From Halalkalibacillus halophilus DSM 18494 (GTDB lineage Bacteria > Bacillota > Bacilli > Bacillales > Alkalibacillaceae): DNA of 64,000 nt. How positions within the stretch are numbered: position 1 is the stretch's first letter; the number at the start of each line of letters is the position of its first letter. The notes beneath the pieces were generated by a model. That model was given only the letters and a program-made list of their open reading frames with translations. It did not search any database and was not told the origin of the DNA. Shown here one piece after another: positions 52,424 to 61,149 of the stretch. The stretch is from assembly GCF_000423105.1 (NCBI RefSeq), contig NZ_AUHI01000008.1, forward strand, positions 1 to 64,000, read 5' to 3'. The position numbers and the translations under genes are program-made.

Positions 52424-54097
52424 CTACCGCTTCGAAATAGAATAATCAATAGAAAGAAACTGTATTCCGAACATCCACATTTCATGAGTAGCTTTAAGGT
52501 CTTCCTTTTCCTTGTCTGACTTCCAGACGACAAATCGTTCATCAATAGGTAAACGAATACGGAACCATTTCGTAACGTAATAGATTCCTTCATCACCCTT
52601 TCCACCTTTAAAAGCTTCACTGGTGAGAATTAAATTATTAAGCTTATTTTCCGGTCGAAGGATCCCAGTCATTTGGCCGAGTGGTAAGGGGAGCGCAATG
52701 TTCATATATGCCCAGTCGTCATATTTATGATAAGAGTATGCGGCGACGAACAAAGCTTTCTTTGTTTTCCTAGACGTCCTCACCCATGCTCGAATAACGT
52801 CTCGGCCGTCTTTTTCGCTATCTACTATGCGGATCTCACTTTCCACACCTAACGATTGATCTTCGTGATTTAAGGGAAGGTCGATTTGTTCTATTCTCGA
52901 GCTGACTCCTTTATAGAGTAGTGATAGAAAATGAAACCCTTTAAGCCAAGTCGTTTGTGACACCAAGTGATGCGATAACGTATTTTCATAAAAGTCCTTC
53001 ACTTGGGGATCCACATCAGCCGCATTAAAATTCTTTTGATGAAAAATATCAAAGTCATCCACCAACCCATTAACCTTACCCTCACGAATATAGTTCGATC
53101 GGTGGAAAAAGTCAGCTCCAATCTTCCACCTTCCATACAAACGACTATAGGTCACGCCATACGGCTTAAACGCCATACCTGGGCGAACCAACAGCCACCC
53201 CACTACTCCTAGCAACACAAACCCAAAAGCATTACCAATTCCATGTACAACCACCATATCAGGAATAGAGATAAGCTCGGCTCGTAGCAATCTACCAAGC
53301 CCGTAGTAAAACGCGAGCAACATCGTAAACACAATAGTAAGAGAAGAAAGTAACAGAAGTAAATAAGCTAAAGTGTGATCCACCAGCTTACGACCTTTAA
53401 CCACGGTATAGTAGGCATACGCACCCAAACTAATCACAAACACCACAACAAACATAAACTCAATGAGACGTGAATAAGTAATTCCAATCGCAATACCCAT
53501 TGGACTAATGATCACACCCACCGCCATCACACGATAAACAATGGAAACACTACCTTGAGATTGCCTTGAGCTTCTTCCTAACATCCCAATGAAAATGGGC
53601 GTGATTAATGCAGAAAAATGAAAATGGATAGCCGTAAGCAAGATAATCTGAGCCCCAAAGTCCATCACATCTATTCCAAACTGGAAAATCGAAAACCATG
53701 CCCCACCTAAAGCCATATACATTAAACCGACATCGATACTGACTTCTTCTAAGTAGGCAAAACCGCGCGCTAGGAGCCTTGATAATCCATAAAAGAAAAC
53801 GAATAAAGTCCATAAGAGCCAACCTAGTGAAAACATACCCCCAACCAAGCCAGGAGGATATATAAAACTTATTAACGCTAAAACAGCTGCGACCGGATAG
53901 GCATACACACAGAGTTTATAAGATTTGAAGAAACGACCCTGACGATCTTGAGTTTCCGTTAAAGCAAGCGTCAGTGGCAAGATCACCAAAATTGCAAACA
54001 AAAGTAATATTTCAATAAGGGACACCGTGAGAAAGGATAATGACACTCCCCATAGAAGTGCGCCTAATATTGCTTGTGTGATAGTAAATTTCTTCAT
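52424..54097 (-). CDS. yndJ: YndJ-like membrane protein
   Basis: 557 aa. Some ten membrane helices in the first 310 residues, with HFHFSALITPIFIGMLG and VVHGIGNAFGFVLLG, then a soluble C-terminal domain of about 240 residues (KPYGVTYSRLYGRWKIGADFF...). Resembles B. subtilis YndJ; function not known. 39 bp upstream of, and probably co-transcribed with, the BASS transporter. Confidence 0.72.
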   Translation of the reverse strand: MKKFTITQAILGALLWGVSLSFLTVSLIEILLLFAILVILPLTLALTETQDRQGRFFKSYKLCVYAYPVAAVLALISFIYPPGLVGGMFSLGWLLWTLFVFFYGLSRLLARGFAYLEEVSIDVGLMYMALGGAWFSIFQFGIDVMDFGAQIILLTAIHFHFSALITPIFIGMLGRSSRQSQGSVSIVYRVMAVGVIISPMGIAIGITYSRLIEFMFVVVFVISLGAYAYYTVVKGRKLVDHTLAYLLLLLSSLTIVFTMLLAFYYGLGRLLRAELISIPDMVVVHGIGNAFGFVLLGVVGWLLVRPGMAFKPYGVTYSRLYGRWKIGADFFHRSNYIREGKVNGLVDDFDIFHQKNFNAADVDPQVKDFYENTLSHHLVSQTTWLKGFHFLSLLYKGVSSRIEQIDLPLNHEDQSLGVESEIRIVDSEKDGRDVIRAWVRTSRKTKKALFVAAYSYHKYDDWAYMNIALPLPLGQMTGILRPENKLNNLILTSEAFKGGKGDEGIYYVTKWFRIRLPIDERFVVWKSDKEKEDLKATHEMWMFGIQFLSIDYSISKR

Positions 54098-54365
54098 ATT
54101 AACTCTCCCTTAGTTCACATTCCTTTTAAAAACGGTCAAGGTTCCTTCTTTACATGCTGAGATATTTCAATTTTATTAGTACCGTACTTAGTCGAAGACG
54201 CACCTCTATATTCTTAAAACTTACTGAATAAGTTATTACCTGAACATATTTAGGTGGCTTTTCCAAAATTAATTCTAACATATAGGAGTTAAAGCCAGAG
54301 CTAGTACAATACCATATAATTTAAACAATCTAGATATTTAGCACATTTTCTCTCTATAATAGAAT

Positions 54366-54412
54366 GTTTCTACAAAAGTTGGATATACATAAAGTATATA
54401 CATTGTAGAAAC
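54366..54412. promoter_or_regulatory. Nested palindromes at the mazEF promoter
   Basis: Outer arms GTTTCTACA (54366-54374) and TGTAGAAAC (54404-54412) are perfect complements; inside them ATATAC (54383-54388) and GTATAT (54394-54399) form a second inverted repeat with nearly the same centre. Twelve bases before the mazE ATG, as expected for an autoregulated antitoxin operator. The rest of 54098-54365 shows no gene I can support. Confidence 0.65.
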
Positions 54413-54423
54413 GAGGTGTTATA

Positions 54424-54711
54424 ATGAAGTCACAAAATAAACGTAGTGATACAACTAAGGGAGTGAGCCAAGTGGCAAAGGTTCAAAAATGGGGAAATAG
54501 TTTAGCAATTCGCATTCCTAACCACTACGCTAAAAGCCTAGGTGTCGAAAATGGTTCTGAATTAGAATTACGATTATTAGATGATGAAATGGTTGTGAAA
54601 CCTATAAACACTAAACCGACATTAGATGATCTATTAGCAAAAACAGAATGCAAAAAGAATCCACACTTAGACTATGACTTTGGAAAAGCAGAAGGGAAGG
54701 AAATGATTTGA
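54424..54711 (+). CDS. mazE: MazE-type antitoxin (AbrB-like)
   Basis: 95 aa from ATG 54424 behind GAGGTG; GTG 54472 with GGGAG would give the more usual 79 aa. SpoVT/AbrB swapped-hairpin domain: VQKWGNSLAIRIPNHYAKSLGVENGSELEL is cut here to key parts KWGNSLAIRIP and NGSELEL. The acidic tail after residue 60 should wrap the toxin. Stop overlaps the toxin start by 4 bp. Confidence 0.88.
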   Translation: MKSQNKRSDTTKGVSQVAKVQKWGNSLAIRIPNHYAKSLGVENGSELELRLLDDEMVVKPINTKPTLDDLLAKTECKKNPHLDYDFGKAEGKEMI

Positions 54712-55043
54712 GTTTAAACGTTCCACGCAAGGGTGATCTCGGCTTTTTAGATTTCAACCCTCATTCTGGTGTTGAGCAAGCTGGGAATCGCCCTTGCCTT
54801 ATATTAAGTCCCGAAGCATTTAACCAAAAAACTGGCTTGGCAGTCGTGTGTCCTATTCGATCTAAAAGTGGAGATTGGCCATTCGAAGTGTCTTTGCCTT
54901 CAACTTCTAAAATTTCAGGCTATGTATTAACAGACCAAGTGAAAAGTATCGATTGGAAAGCTCGAAATTACAACTACCGAGATACAGTGCCGGAGAGTAT
55001 TGTTCAGGAATGTATCGATATGATCCATACGTTTATATCTTAA
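54708..55043 (+). CDS. mazF: MazF-type endoribonuclease toxin
   Basis: 111 aa, TTG start at 54708. PemK/MazF fold: RKGDLGFLDFNP, HSGVEQAGNRPCLILSPE with the catalytic Arg, VVCPIRSK and the Thr/Asp strand GYVLTDQVKSIDW. Cleaves mRNA at short sequence sites when free of MazE. It is closer to the E. coli/chromosomal-island ChpA type than to the ndoA gene normally found by alr in Bacillus, so this is probably an extra, mobile TA pair. Confidence 0.9.
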   Translation: MSLNVPRKGDLGFLDFNPHSGVEQAGNRPCLILSPEAFNQKTGLAVVCPIRSKSGDWPFEVSLPSTSKISGYVLTDQVKSIDWKARNYNYRDTVPESIVQECIDMIHTFIS

Positions 55044-55086
55044 CAAACTTTATATACAATACTTTTATAATTAAGAGAACAACCAA

Positions 55087-55497
55087 TTACTCAAATTTGT
55101 ACAAGTCAATTTCTTCTCCTATAGTTATAGCACGGAAAGGGTTTCTATCTTTCGATTTCAACAATTCAATAAAGTCTGAAGTGAAGTCTTCTTTGTTAAT
55201 AATTATTCTTGTGGAACCAGATACTCCATGCCCATCTTTTATAGGAATAGGTTCAATAGATTCCGGGTTTTTAATGTATTCATAAAAGAAACTGTCTAAA
55301 ACTATATTCGCATAGCTAGAATTGGTTGATTCGTTGCTGAATTGAAATTGCACTTCAAAAATAAGTTCATCGTTGTTTTCTTCTATCTCATACGTGAAAC
55401 TCTTAACTTCTGCACTTGAATTAGAAATGAAAATCCACCATATAAATCCTAAGGAAATAACAGACAAAACGAGCAACATTATTTTGTTTTTCTTCAA
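55087..55497 (-). CDS. Exported or membrane-anchored hypothetical protein
   Basis: 136 aa with an N-terminal hydrophobic segment (IMLLVLSVISLGFIWWIFI, residues 6-24) and a polar, acidic rest predicted as beta-rich. Not recognised. A ribosome site AGGAGGCGG lies 6 bp before the ATG. It is convergent with mazF and upstream of nothing obvious. Confidence 0.55.
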   Translation of the reverse strand: MKKNKIMLLVLSVISLGFIWWIFISNSSAEVKSFTYEIEENNDELIFEVQFQFSNESTNSSYANIVLDSFFYEYIKNPESIEPIPIKDGHGVSGSTRIIINKEDFTSDFIELLKSKDRNPFRAITIGEEIDLYKFE

Positions 55498-55644
55498 GTT
55501 ATCCGCCTCCTATTACACTCAATAACCTTATGTAAATTCATAAAATATTCTTATACTAACTTTAACATAATTTTCTATTTAACCTTACTTAAAATTTCAA
55601 CCGTGAGAATCTTTCTTCACATTCCAGCACCTTATACTCCTTTG

Positions 55645-55690
55645 TCTTAAAAAATAAAACACGCAAATTCAATTAAGAATTCACGTGTGA
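55645..55690 (-). terminator. Terminator of the plcR-papR-like pair
   Basis: Minus strand ACACGTGAATTC / GAATTTGCGTGT around TTAATT, then TTTTATTTTTT. About 60 bp past the peptide gene stop. Confidence 0.7.
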
Positions 55691-55752
55691 AATAGTGTGT
55701 ATTTTATTTAAGAAAAACTTCTGAGCAAAACCATTTTCTCTACCCTTACAAT

Positions 55753-55893
55753 TTAATGCTGACTTGGTAAATCTTCATCAAAGATATGAACTGGTAAGTC
55801 ATTTAAACTACCAGCTTGGCTAGTAACAGATGTCATCGAAAGTCCTGCTGTTAGAATAATTCCTGCAACAATACCTGTAAGTAATTTTTTCAT
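55753..55893 (-). CDS. PapR-like signalling peptide precursor
   Basis: 46 aa from ATG 55893, with AAAGGAGG 10 bp ahead. Lys-rich N-terminus and a hydrophobic Sec-type signal (GIVAGIILTAGLSM), likely cleaved after SQA, then a short tail ending in two Asp-Leu-Pro motifs: NDLPVHI and the C-terminal EDLPSQH. The mature PapR heptapeptides of the B. cereus group also have xDLPxxx (for example ADLPFEF). The ATG overlaps the regulator stop (ATGA), so both are translated together. Peptide processing and re-import are inferred. Confidence 0.75.
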   Translation of the reverse strand: MKKLLTGIVAGIILTAGLSMTSVTSQAGSLNDLPVHIFDEDLPSQH

Positions 55894-56792
55894 ATAATTA
55901 ATCCTCCTTTCTCCTTATTAAGCTCACTTCTATATTCCATATAAGCTTTTTCAACAATTTCAGCGTAATCATATTTTTCTTCTAACAAAAAAGTGCTAAT
56001 CGATTTAGAAAAGAATTCTTCTGCTTTCAAGTGATTCATATGTTTCAAACTTCTTGCCATCTGATAATATAACTCGCCCAATAAATATAAAGTTTCATTA
56101 CGATTGCAAACTTTAACACCTTGTTGACTATAGCTTAATGCATAGGAAAGCTTGCCAATTTTAAGAGCAGTTTTCGATGCACCATATAATAATCTCAATT
56201 CGATTGTGTAATCTTTGTTCACTGGAAAACCATGCAACTTCTCTAAAGCAAGATCAAAAACCTTCAATGAAAACTGGTAGTTATCAGATTCATAAAGTAC
56301 AATTGCTATACTATTTAGGATCTCAAGTTCCCGAACCCTATTGGAAACGATTGATTTCATTTTCAAAGCATCCATCAAAAATTTTAATGCTATATTTTTA
56401 TCTTTATTTAAATAAAACTCAGATATGCCTAAATGCCATAAAATAAATTGTAAAAATTCTTGATTTTGTTTTGCCAGCGGCGTTTTTAGCTCACTTTTCA
56501 TTAATCTATTTAATTCTAAATAATTTTTATCTCGGCGATAGATTCTTGCAAATTCTTTTACATCATCGATATAATCCACTCGATCTGACTCAATCTGATG
56601 AAAAAAATATTCTGCGTCCAAGCCTAGCTTTTTGGAAATCAAATGAAGTGTAATACTAGAGGGGAATTCGTCTCCTGTTTCTAGTTTACTAATCTGTGCC
56701 TGGGTACAGATCCCTTCTGCCAGTTGCTTCTGCGTCATTTCTGCATCAAGTCTAGCCTGCTTAAGCACCTTGCTGAATTTATCCAAATTCAC
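55890..56792 (-). CDS. PlcR-like RRNPP regulator (HTH plus TPR)
   Basis: 300 aa. GTG at 56792 or TTG at 56786; both have GGTAGG close by. XRE-type HTH in residues 8-60 (MTQKQLAEGICTQAQISKLETG) and about five TPR-like helical repeats after residue 65, matching PlcR length and order (B. cereus PlcR about 285 aa, with QLSENICHQSEVSRIESG in the same place). Binding of the peptide encoded directly downstream should switch it on DNA. Divergent from a secreted subtilisin, a typical PlcR-type target. Confidence 0.8.
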   Translation of the reverse strand: MNLDKFSKVLKQARLDAEMTQKQLAEGICTQAQISKLETGDEFPSSITLHLISKKLGLDAEYFFHQIESDRVDYIDDVKEFARIYRRDKNYLELNRLMKSELKTPLAKQNQEFLQFILWHLGISEFYLNKDKNIALKFLMDALKMKSIVSNRVRELEILNSIAIVLYESDNYQFSLKVFDLALEKLHGFPVNKDYTIELRLLYGASKTALKIGKLSYALSYSQQGVKVCNRNETLYLLGELYYQMARSLKHMNHLKAEEFFSKSISTFLLEEKYDYAEIVEKAYMEYRSELNKEKGGLII

Positions 56793-56999
56793 CTACCTCA
56801 CACCCTATTCTTTCAAATTAGATTACAAAACAACAAAATATTCCTATTATTATATTGTTTCATCAAATGCAAAGAAAGACGGCGTAATTGATAGGGTAGA
56901 TGTCGTAAATAGCTCTAAACCGCAAATACATCCAAAATAGTAGTATGGTAGATTCTAATTAATAACCTCTAATGTTCAACTTATCAATAGTTTACCATT

Positions 57000-57039
57000 A
57001 ATGTTCTGAAAATTCCAACATTGAAAAAATAAGTATAAT
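57000..57039 (+). promoter_or_regulatory. Candidate promoter and operator of the subtilisin gene
   Basis: A -10 box TATAAT (57034-57039) has no good -35. Instead AATGTT (57000-57005) and AACATT (57017-57022) form an inverted repeat over that region, and another AATGTTC lies at 56971-56977. A weak -35 under a palindrome fits an activator-dependent promoter. It does not match the B. cereus PlcR box. Confidence 0.4.
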
Positions 57040-57150
57040 ATTCCCCCATTATCGCTTGTTTTTTCTCTCAATCTACCAACACATATATTTGTGGTAACTA
57101 TTGATGCCCCATCACATTGGCGGTTATAAAATTTGAAAGGGGTAGATGTC

Positions 57151-58269
57151 GTGAAAAAGTTATTGGTTCTCTTAAGTGTTCTCGTTTTACTTCTTGTGCC
57201 TTTTCAGACGGTATTTGCAGACGATTCCCAGTCAGGTAAGCAAGATCAGTATCTCGTTCAGTTTGATGGACCAGCTAAGCAAGGACTCCTTAACGCATTT
57301 GGTGTAGAGGAGGAAGAAATTCTTCACGAATTTAGTTTACTTCCGATCTATCATTTAGAACTAACCGAACAACAAGCAAAAGGGCTGAAAAACCACCCGC
57401 AAATTAAATTTGTGGAAAAAGATGCAGAAGCAAAAGCAATTGCCCAACAAACACCTTGGGGAATCCCTCGAGTAGAAGGGACTACTTCTCAAAACAATGG
57501 CTACACTGGTGATGGGATCGATGTAGCTGTATTAGATACTGGAATTGACAGGTCGCATGTCGATTTGAATGTGTCTGGAGGGTATTCTGTATTTGGCGAT
57601 TCACCTTATTATGATGGGGATGGACATGGGACACACGTAGCAGGTACTATCGCAGCATTAGATAATAACACAGGTGTACTCGGGGTCGCACCAGATGCGA
57701 ACCTCTATGCAGTTAAAGTTTTAGACAACAATGGTAGTGGATCGTATTCGGGGATTGCACAAGGAATTGAGTGGTCGATTATAAATGGGATGGACATCAT
57801 TAATATGAGTCTAGGTGGCCCGTCTAGTTCATCCATTTTACAACAGTACTCTGACTTAGCTTACAATAATGGAATCCTAGTTGTTGCAGCCGCAGGAAAT
57901 AGTGGAAACTCATGGGGTTGGGGGGACACAGTAGGTTACCCAGCTAAGTACGACTCGGTAATTGCAGTCGGAGCAGTTGATCAGAATAACAACCGCGCTT
58001 CCTTCTCAAGTCACGGCCCAGCTGTAGAGCTAGCTGCACCAGGAGTTGGTGTTTTAAGTACTGTGCCAGGAAACGGCTATAGCTCATTAAACGGAACATC
58101 CATGGCATCACCACACGTAGCAGGGGTGGCAGCACAAGTTTGGGAGGCTAAGCCGCATCTTTCAAATGTCCAATTACGATCACTTTTACAACAGACAGCT
58201 CAGAACTTAGGTAACTCTAACTACTACGGTAGTGGATTAGTTAAGTCATACCAAGCGATTACGCATTAG
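57151..58269 (+). CDS. Secreted subtilisin-family serine protease
   Basis: 372 aa from GTG 57151 behind AAAGGGG. Sec signal peptide to about residue 24, inhibitor-I9 propeptide (QYLVQFDGPAKQG...KFVEKDAEA), mature enzyme from about QTPWGIPRV. Catalytic Asp129 in VAVLDTGID, His159 in GDGHGTHVAG, oxyanion Asn250 in AAAGNSGN and Ser317 in NGTSMASPHVAG. Mature part about 270 aa, alkaline-protease type. Divergent from the PlcR-like regulator, so likely peptide-controlled. Confidence 0.94.
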   Translation: MKKLLVLLSVLVLLLVPFQTVFADDSQSGKQDQYLVQFDGPAKQGLLNAFGVEEEEILHEFSLLPIYHLELTEQQAKGLKNHPQIKFVEKDAEAKAIAQQTPWGIPRVEGTTSQNNGYTGDGIDVAVLDTGIDRSHVDLNVSGGYSVFGDSPYYDGDGHGTHVAGTIAALDNNTGVLGVAPDANLYAVKVLDNNGSGSYSGIAQGIEWSIINGMDIINMSLGGPSSSSILQQYSDLAYNNGILVVAAAGNSGNSWGWGDTVGYPAKYDSVIAVGAVDQNNNRASFSSHGPAVELAAPGVGVLSTVPGNGYSSLNGTSMASPHVAGVAAQVWEAKPHLSNVQLRSLLQQTAQNLGNSNYYGSGLVKSYQAITH

Positions 58270-58275
58270 GCTATT

Positions 58276-58318
58276 AGATAGGGAGGGGAACGGGAAACCC
58301 TCCCTATCTATTTTATAA
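58276..58318 (+). terminator. Terminator of the subtilisin gene
   Basis: AGATAGGGAGGG / CCCTCCCTATCT with a 10-nt loop, then ATTTTAT. Confidence 0.85.
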
Positions 58319-58331
58319 AAAGAATAAACTC

Positions 58332-58568
58332 CTACTCTACTTCTTTTCCCTTCTCTTTTTGTATTTGCTCAATAATATATTTCGAACCGATCATAGAACA
58401 AGCAATAACAGTAAAAATTAAGGTGATAATCAATGAATGTGTGATCAGATGGTTATAACCTTCGACAGAGCCATAACCAAAAATATAAGAGAGAATTGGC
58501 AAGACAATTATAAAAGAAACAAAAAATAAAAATATAGTTGCAATCAAAGCAATTCCTATTTCCTTCAC
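58332..58568 (-). CDS. Small two-helix membrane protein, unrecognised
   Basis: 78 aa, GTG start behind GGAAGGTG. Two hydrophobic helices (residues 5-30 and 44-62) and a Lys/Glu tail (YIIEQIQKEKGKEVE). First of a run of small minus-strand genes; 59 bp from the next. No family recognised. Confidence 0.55.
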   Translation of the reverse strand: MKEIGIALIATIFLFFVSFIIVLPILSYIFGYGSVEGYNHLITHSLIITLIFTVIACSMIGSKYIIEQIQKEKGKEVE

Positions 58569-58627
58569 AGTTTGTACACCTTCCCTTCACTCAATAAAAA
58601 GTTTCCTTTGAATAATTGGATAAACAA

Positions 58628-58909
58628 TTATATTAAGTTAACTATGAATACATGAATCACCATTACTAATAGAAACGAAACATATCCAGTTAACTTCACA
58701 GGATGATTTGGTTGGTATTCATTTGAAGGATAAACCCTCCTAACAATTTCAAAAAATAATAGTGTTCCGATTAAGATTAAAGGTCCACCAATTAGAAAAG
58801 TTTGGTCCAATGAATTTGCGATCCCAACCACGTGATAAATGAATATTAACCATAGATAGCCTAAGAACAAATGTAGGACGATGGAAAATGCAATATTTTT
58901 TAATTTCAT
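58628..58909 (-). CDS. Small membrane protein, unrecognised
   Basis: 93 aa with AGGAGGTG before the ATG. Three hydrophobic helices (residues 6-27, 35-57, 73-93) joined by a short basic loop RRVYPSNEYQPNHPVK. Similar in layout to the neighbour but not in sequence. Function unknown. Confidence 0.55.
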   Translation of the reverse strand: MKLKNIAFSIVLHLFLGYLWLIFIYHVVGIANSLDQTFLIGGPLILIGTLLFFEIVRRVYPSNEYQPNHPVKLTGYVSFLLVMVIHVFIVNLI

Positions 58910-58947
58910 ATGTACACCTCCTTATACTAGAAATTCCTTAAATAAAA

Positions 58948-59012
58948 AAACATAGTTTCATACAGTTAATCTACGTTCAATTTCACTTTAAATAATTACC
59001 TAACTATGTTCT
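58948..59012 (-). terminator. Possible long-loop terminator behind the acetyltransferase pair
   Basis: Minus strand GAACATAGTT and AACTATGTTTTTTT pair across a loop of about 45 nt; the T run makes it terminator-like. Confidence 0.4.
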
Positions 59013-59019
59013 CCAAGTA

Positions 59020-59445
59020 TTAGAAAGAATACCAAACCATCACATATTCAATCTCATGCGTGTTTTCATCCACTTTATCGTCTATAACCTCAAAACCCTC
59101 TCGAAGGTAGAAATTGGTCGCACGCTTGTTTTTCTTATAGACCTGTAAAGAAAGCGAGCTGTAACCATCCTTCACATGATTAAGTAAGGCAGTTCCAATG
59201 CCATTAGACTGTTTTGTAGGATCAACAAAAATGCCTGCAATTTGATGTTCCTTTAGACCAACAAACCCGAGAATCTCCTTATTTTCTTCATAAACAAAGA
59301 TAGTTGCTTCCGGTAGCATCCCTTTTACACTTTCATAATTGTCATGCCAATATTGTGCGTCGATAAAATCATGCGCGTTAACATTAGCCTTTAGCCATAT
59401 CTTCATTACGTTAGTTAAATCGTTGTTGATGAATTTACGTATCAT
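59020..59445 (-). CDS. GNAT-family N-acetyltransferase (second of pair)
   Basis: 141 aa from ATG 59445 (MIRKFINNDL), whose first codons overlap the previous gene's last 11 bp. GNAT core: EILGFVGLKEHQIAGIFVDP, acetyl-CoA loop QSNGIGTALL, and LQVYKKNKRATNFYLREGFE. Similar to the YjaB/PA4534-like group; substrate unknown. Overlap indicates coupled translation with a different GNAT upstream. Confidence 0.82.
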   Translation of the reverse strand: MIRKFINNDLTNVMKIWLKANVNAHDFIDAQYWHDNYESVKGMLPEATIFVYEENKEILGFVGLKEHQIAGIFVDPTKQSNGIGTALLNHVKDGYSSLSLQVYKKNKRATNFYLREGFEVIDDKVDENTHEIEYVMVWYSF

Positions 59446-59833
59446 TGTTCTTCCATACTCCTCCAGTGCCCGGATTGAAGCCGCACTTTTTATATAGACT
59501 TTCCTTTTCTTTCTCATAAGTAATAGAAACAATCTCCAGACCATATTTATTAGATTCCCCAAGCATCTCTTTTATCATTTTAGTTGCTAGTCCTTTTCCT
59601 TGATAGGAGGGGTGCACCATAATATCTTCCATGTAACCATGCTCTAATCCCATTCCGCAGACATAACCAAAAGCAATAAGTTCCGCCTCATCGTTTCTTA
59701 CACCTATCCAAAAATTACAACGTTCGAATAACTTTGGATAATCTTGCTCTCTTCTTTCCCAGCCTACAGCTGCTCTTAGTTCTGGTACTTCATTATTCGC
59801 TATAGGTATGTTGATTTTTAAATCAAAGTTCAT
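59435..59833 (-). CDS. GNAT-family N-acetyltransferase (first of pair)
   Basis: 132 aa from ATG 59833 behind GAGGGGGGG. GNAT core with AFGYVCGMGLEHGYMEDIMVHPSYQGKGLA cut here to key parts MEDIMVHP and YQGKGLATKM, then ESLYKKCGFNP. Belongs to the compact YhhY/arsN-like type. It is not part of one split gene with its neighbour: each has a complete acetyl-CoA loop. Confidence 0.82.
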   Translation of the reverse strand: MNFDLKINIPIANNEVPELRAAVGWERREQDYPKLFERCNFWIGVRNDEAELIAFGYVCGMGLEHGYMEDIMVHPSYQGKGLATKMIKEMLGESNKYGLEIVSITYEKEKESLYKKCGFNPGTGGVWKNNDT

Positions 59834-59895
59834 CCAACCCCCCCTCACTTCAGCTCTTCTATGAAATAAAAACAACTAACACCAAAGATAAAAAT

Positions 59896-60243
59896 TTATT
59901 CAACTAATTCCCAACTCGTATCCGTTTCCTCAATACTTTCGATCACTTTATATTGATCAAACAATTTTTGAGTATGGGTTATAGTATATACTTGTTCAGG
60001 GTCAATCAGATTTATAGCAACTGGATGTATTTCTAAAGCCTCAACTTCACCAGTCATAAATTGTACAGTTACAGACATCTCATTTTCAGAATCTACAACT
60101 TCCAATACTTTTACAACAGCAATTCCAGATGCTGTAGAATTGTTATATAGGAAACTTCCTCCAACTATTAAGAAAGTTAAAAAGAATAAGATGAATATGT
60201 AAATTATCCATTTCCTATTAATACGACTCCCCCCTTTCACCAT
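59896..60243 (-). CDS. Membrane-anchored hypothetical protein
   Basis: 115 aa, start uncertain: ATG 60243 lacks a ribosome site, while a GGGGGGAG lies a few codons in. One N-terminal helix (WIIYIFILFFLTFLIVGGS) and an extracellular-looking beta-rich domain. Follows the next gene upstream by 15 bp. Not recognised. Confidence 0.5.
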   Translation of the reverse strand: MVKGGSRINRKWIIYIFILFFLTFLIVGGSFLYNNSTASGIAVVKVLEVVDSENEMSVTVQFMTGEVEALEIHPVAINLIDPEQVYTITHTQKLFDQYKVIESIEETDTSWELVE

Positions 60244-60258
60244 AATGAATATTCAAAT

Positions 60259-60897
60259 CTAATTACCTTCCGGCGGCAATTTATAAGTAACTTCTCCTTT
60301 TTCATTCAAAAATTCCATCCTTGGCACGTCATCATCACCAACTACCATTCTAATCCGTTGGTTTCCTTTTGAATCCATAAGTTTAACGCCAACTTCGCCA
60401 TCTGGAGTTTTACTCATCGAGGCGCGTGGTGCAGCACCTTGAAATAAGTCATTAATCGCTTTTGCTTTCTCAGCTTCTGGTAGATCCTCACGTTCAATTT
60501 CCTGCATTTCTTCTGTAATTTTAGACAAAGGAGTACTCGGCCTATCAAAAATTTCAAAACCATAATGTGATTGACCTTTTTCCTCTGTATAATGCATCTG
60601 AACAACTTGATCTTGTTTATATTGATCAATGGTAAAAGACATGCCACTCTCCACATTGCCTTCCTCATCAACTTCACTACCGAAAATCAAACCACCACAT
60701 TCGTCACCTTCACTGTTGTAAAACATAATCCCTGAAATAGGATCTTCCTGTCTATGGCCTGGAAGAATATCCTTTCCATCCATAATCGCCGGCGGAATAT
60801 TATTCTGGTTAAATAGGGTCATCTTTAAATTATCGTCTTGATCAACAATATTAAGCTTTTCTACGTTTAATTCTGAATATCTCTTTTTGTCTGACAT
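60259..60897 (-). CDS. Conserved-looking hypothetical protein, soluble
   Basis: 212 aa with AGGAGTTG before the ATG. Acidic, no membrane segment. It has two strand-rich halves with internally similar phrases (LNIVDQDDNLKMTLFN; VKLMDSKGNQRIRMVV) that suggest repeated beta units. I do not recognise a family or function. Confidence 0.6.
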   Translation of the reverse strand: MSDKKRYSELNVEKLNIVDQDDNLKMTLFNQNNIPPAIMDGKDILPGHRQEDPISGIMFYNSEGDECGGLIFGSEVDEEGNVESGMSFTIDQYKQDQVVQMHYTEEKGQSHYGFEIFDRPSTPLSKITEEMQEIEREDLPEAEKAKAINDLFQGAAPRASMSKTPDGEVGVKLMDSKGNQRIRMVVGDDDVPRMEFLNEKGEVTYKLPPEGN

Positions 60898-61149
60898 GAA
60901 ATCACAACTCCTTATATAGCAATAACCAAAAAATTACTGTAACTTCATTGTTCTCCAAGGTTTCTTCATTCTCCTCCATTTTTTTGACAAAATTCTGTTT
61001 GCTCAAATGGATTTGTTTAGCTATAACATAGATTATGAATTTTTAGTTGGATTTAATAGAAATAGAAATTGTAGGTACTTTAAAAGGCTTGTTGATACGT
61101 GGCTGTTCGAGGAGAAAAATTGGGGAAATGGCGTACCCCATAATAATTA

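Noticed and set aside
56793..57150. B. cereus-type PlcR box (TATGNAAN4TTNCATA)
   Set aside because: No match to the consensus in the intergenic region; only the AATGTT/AACATT repeat was found and is reported with low confidence.
59020..59833. One acetyltransferase gene broken by a frameshift
   Set aside because: Both frames carry a complete acetyl-CoA-binding loop and separate starts, so they are two overlapping genes.
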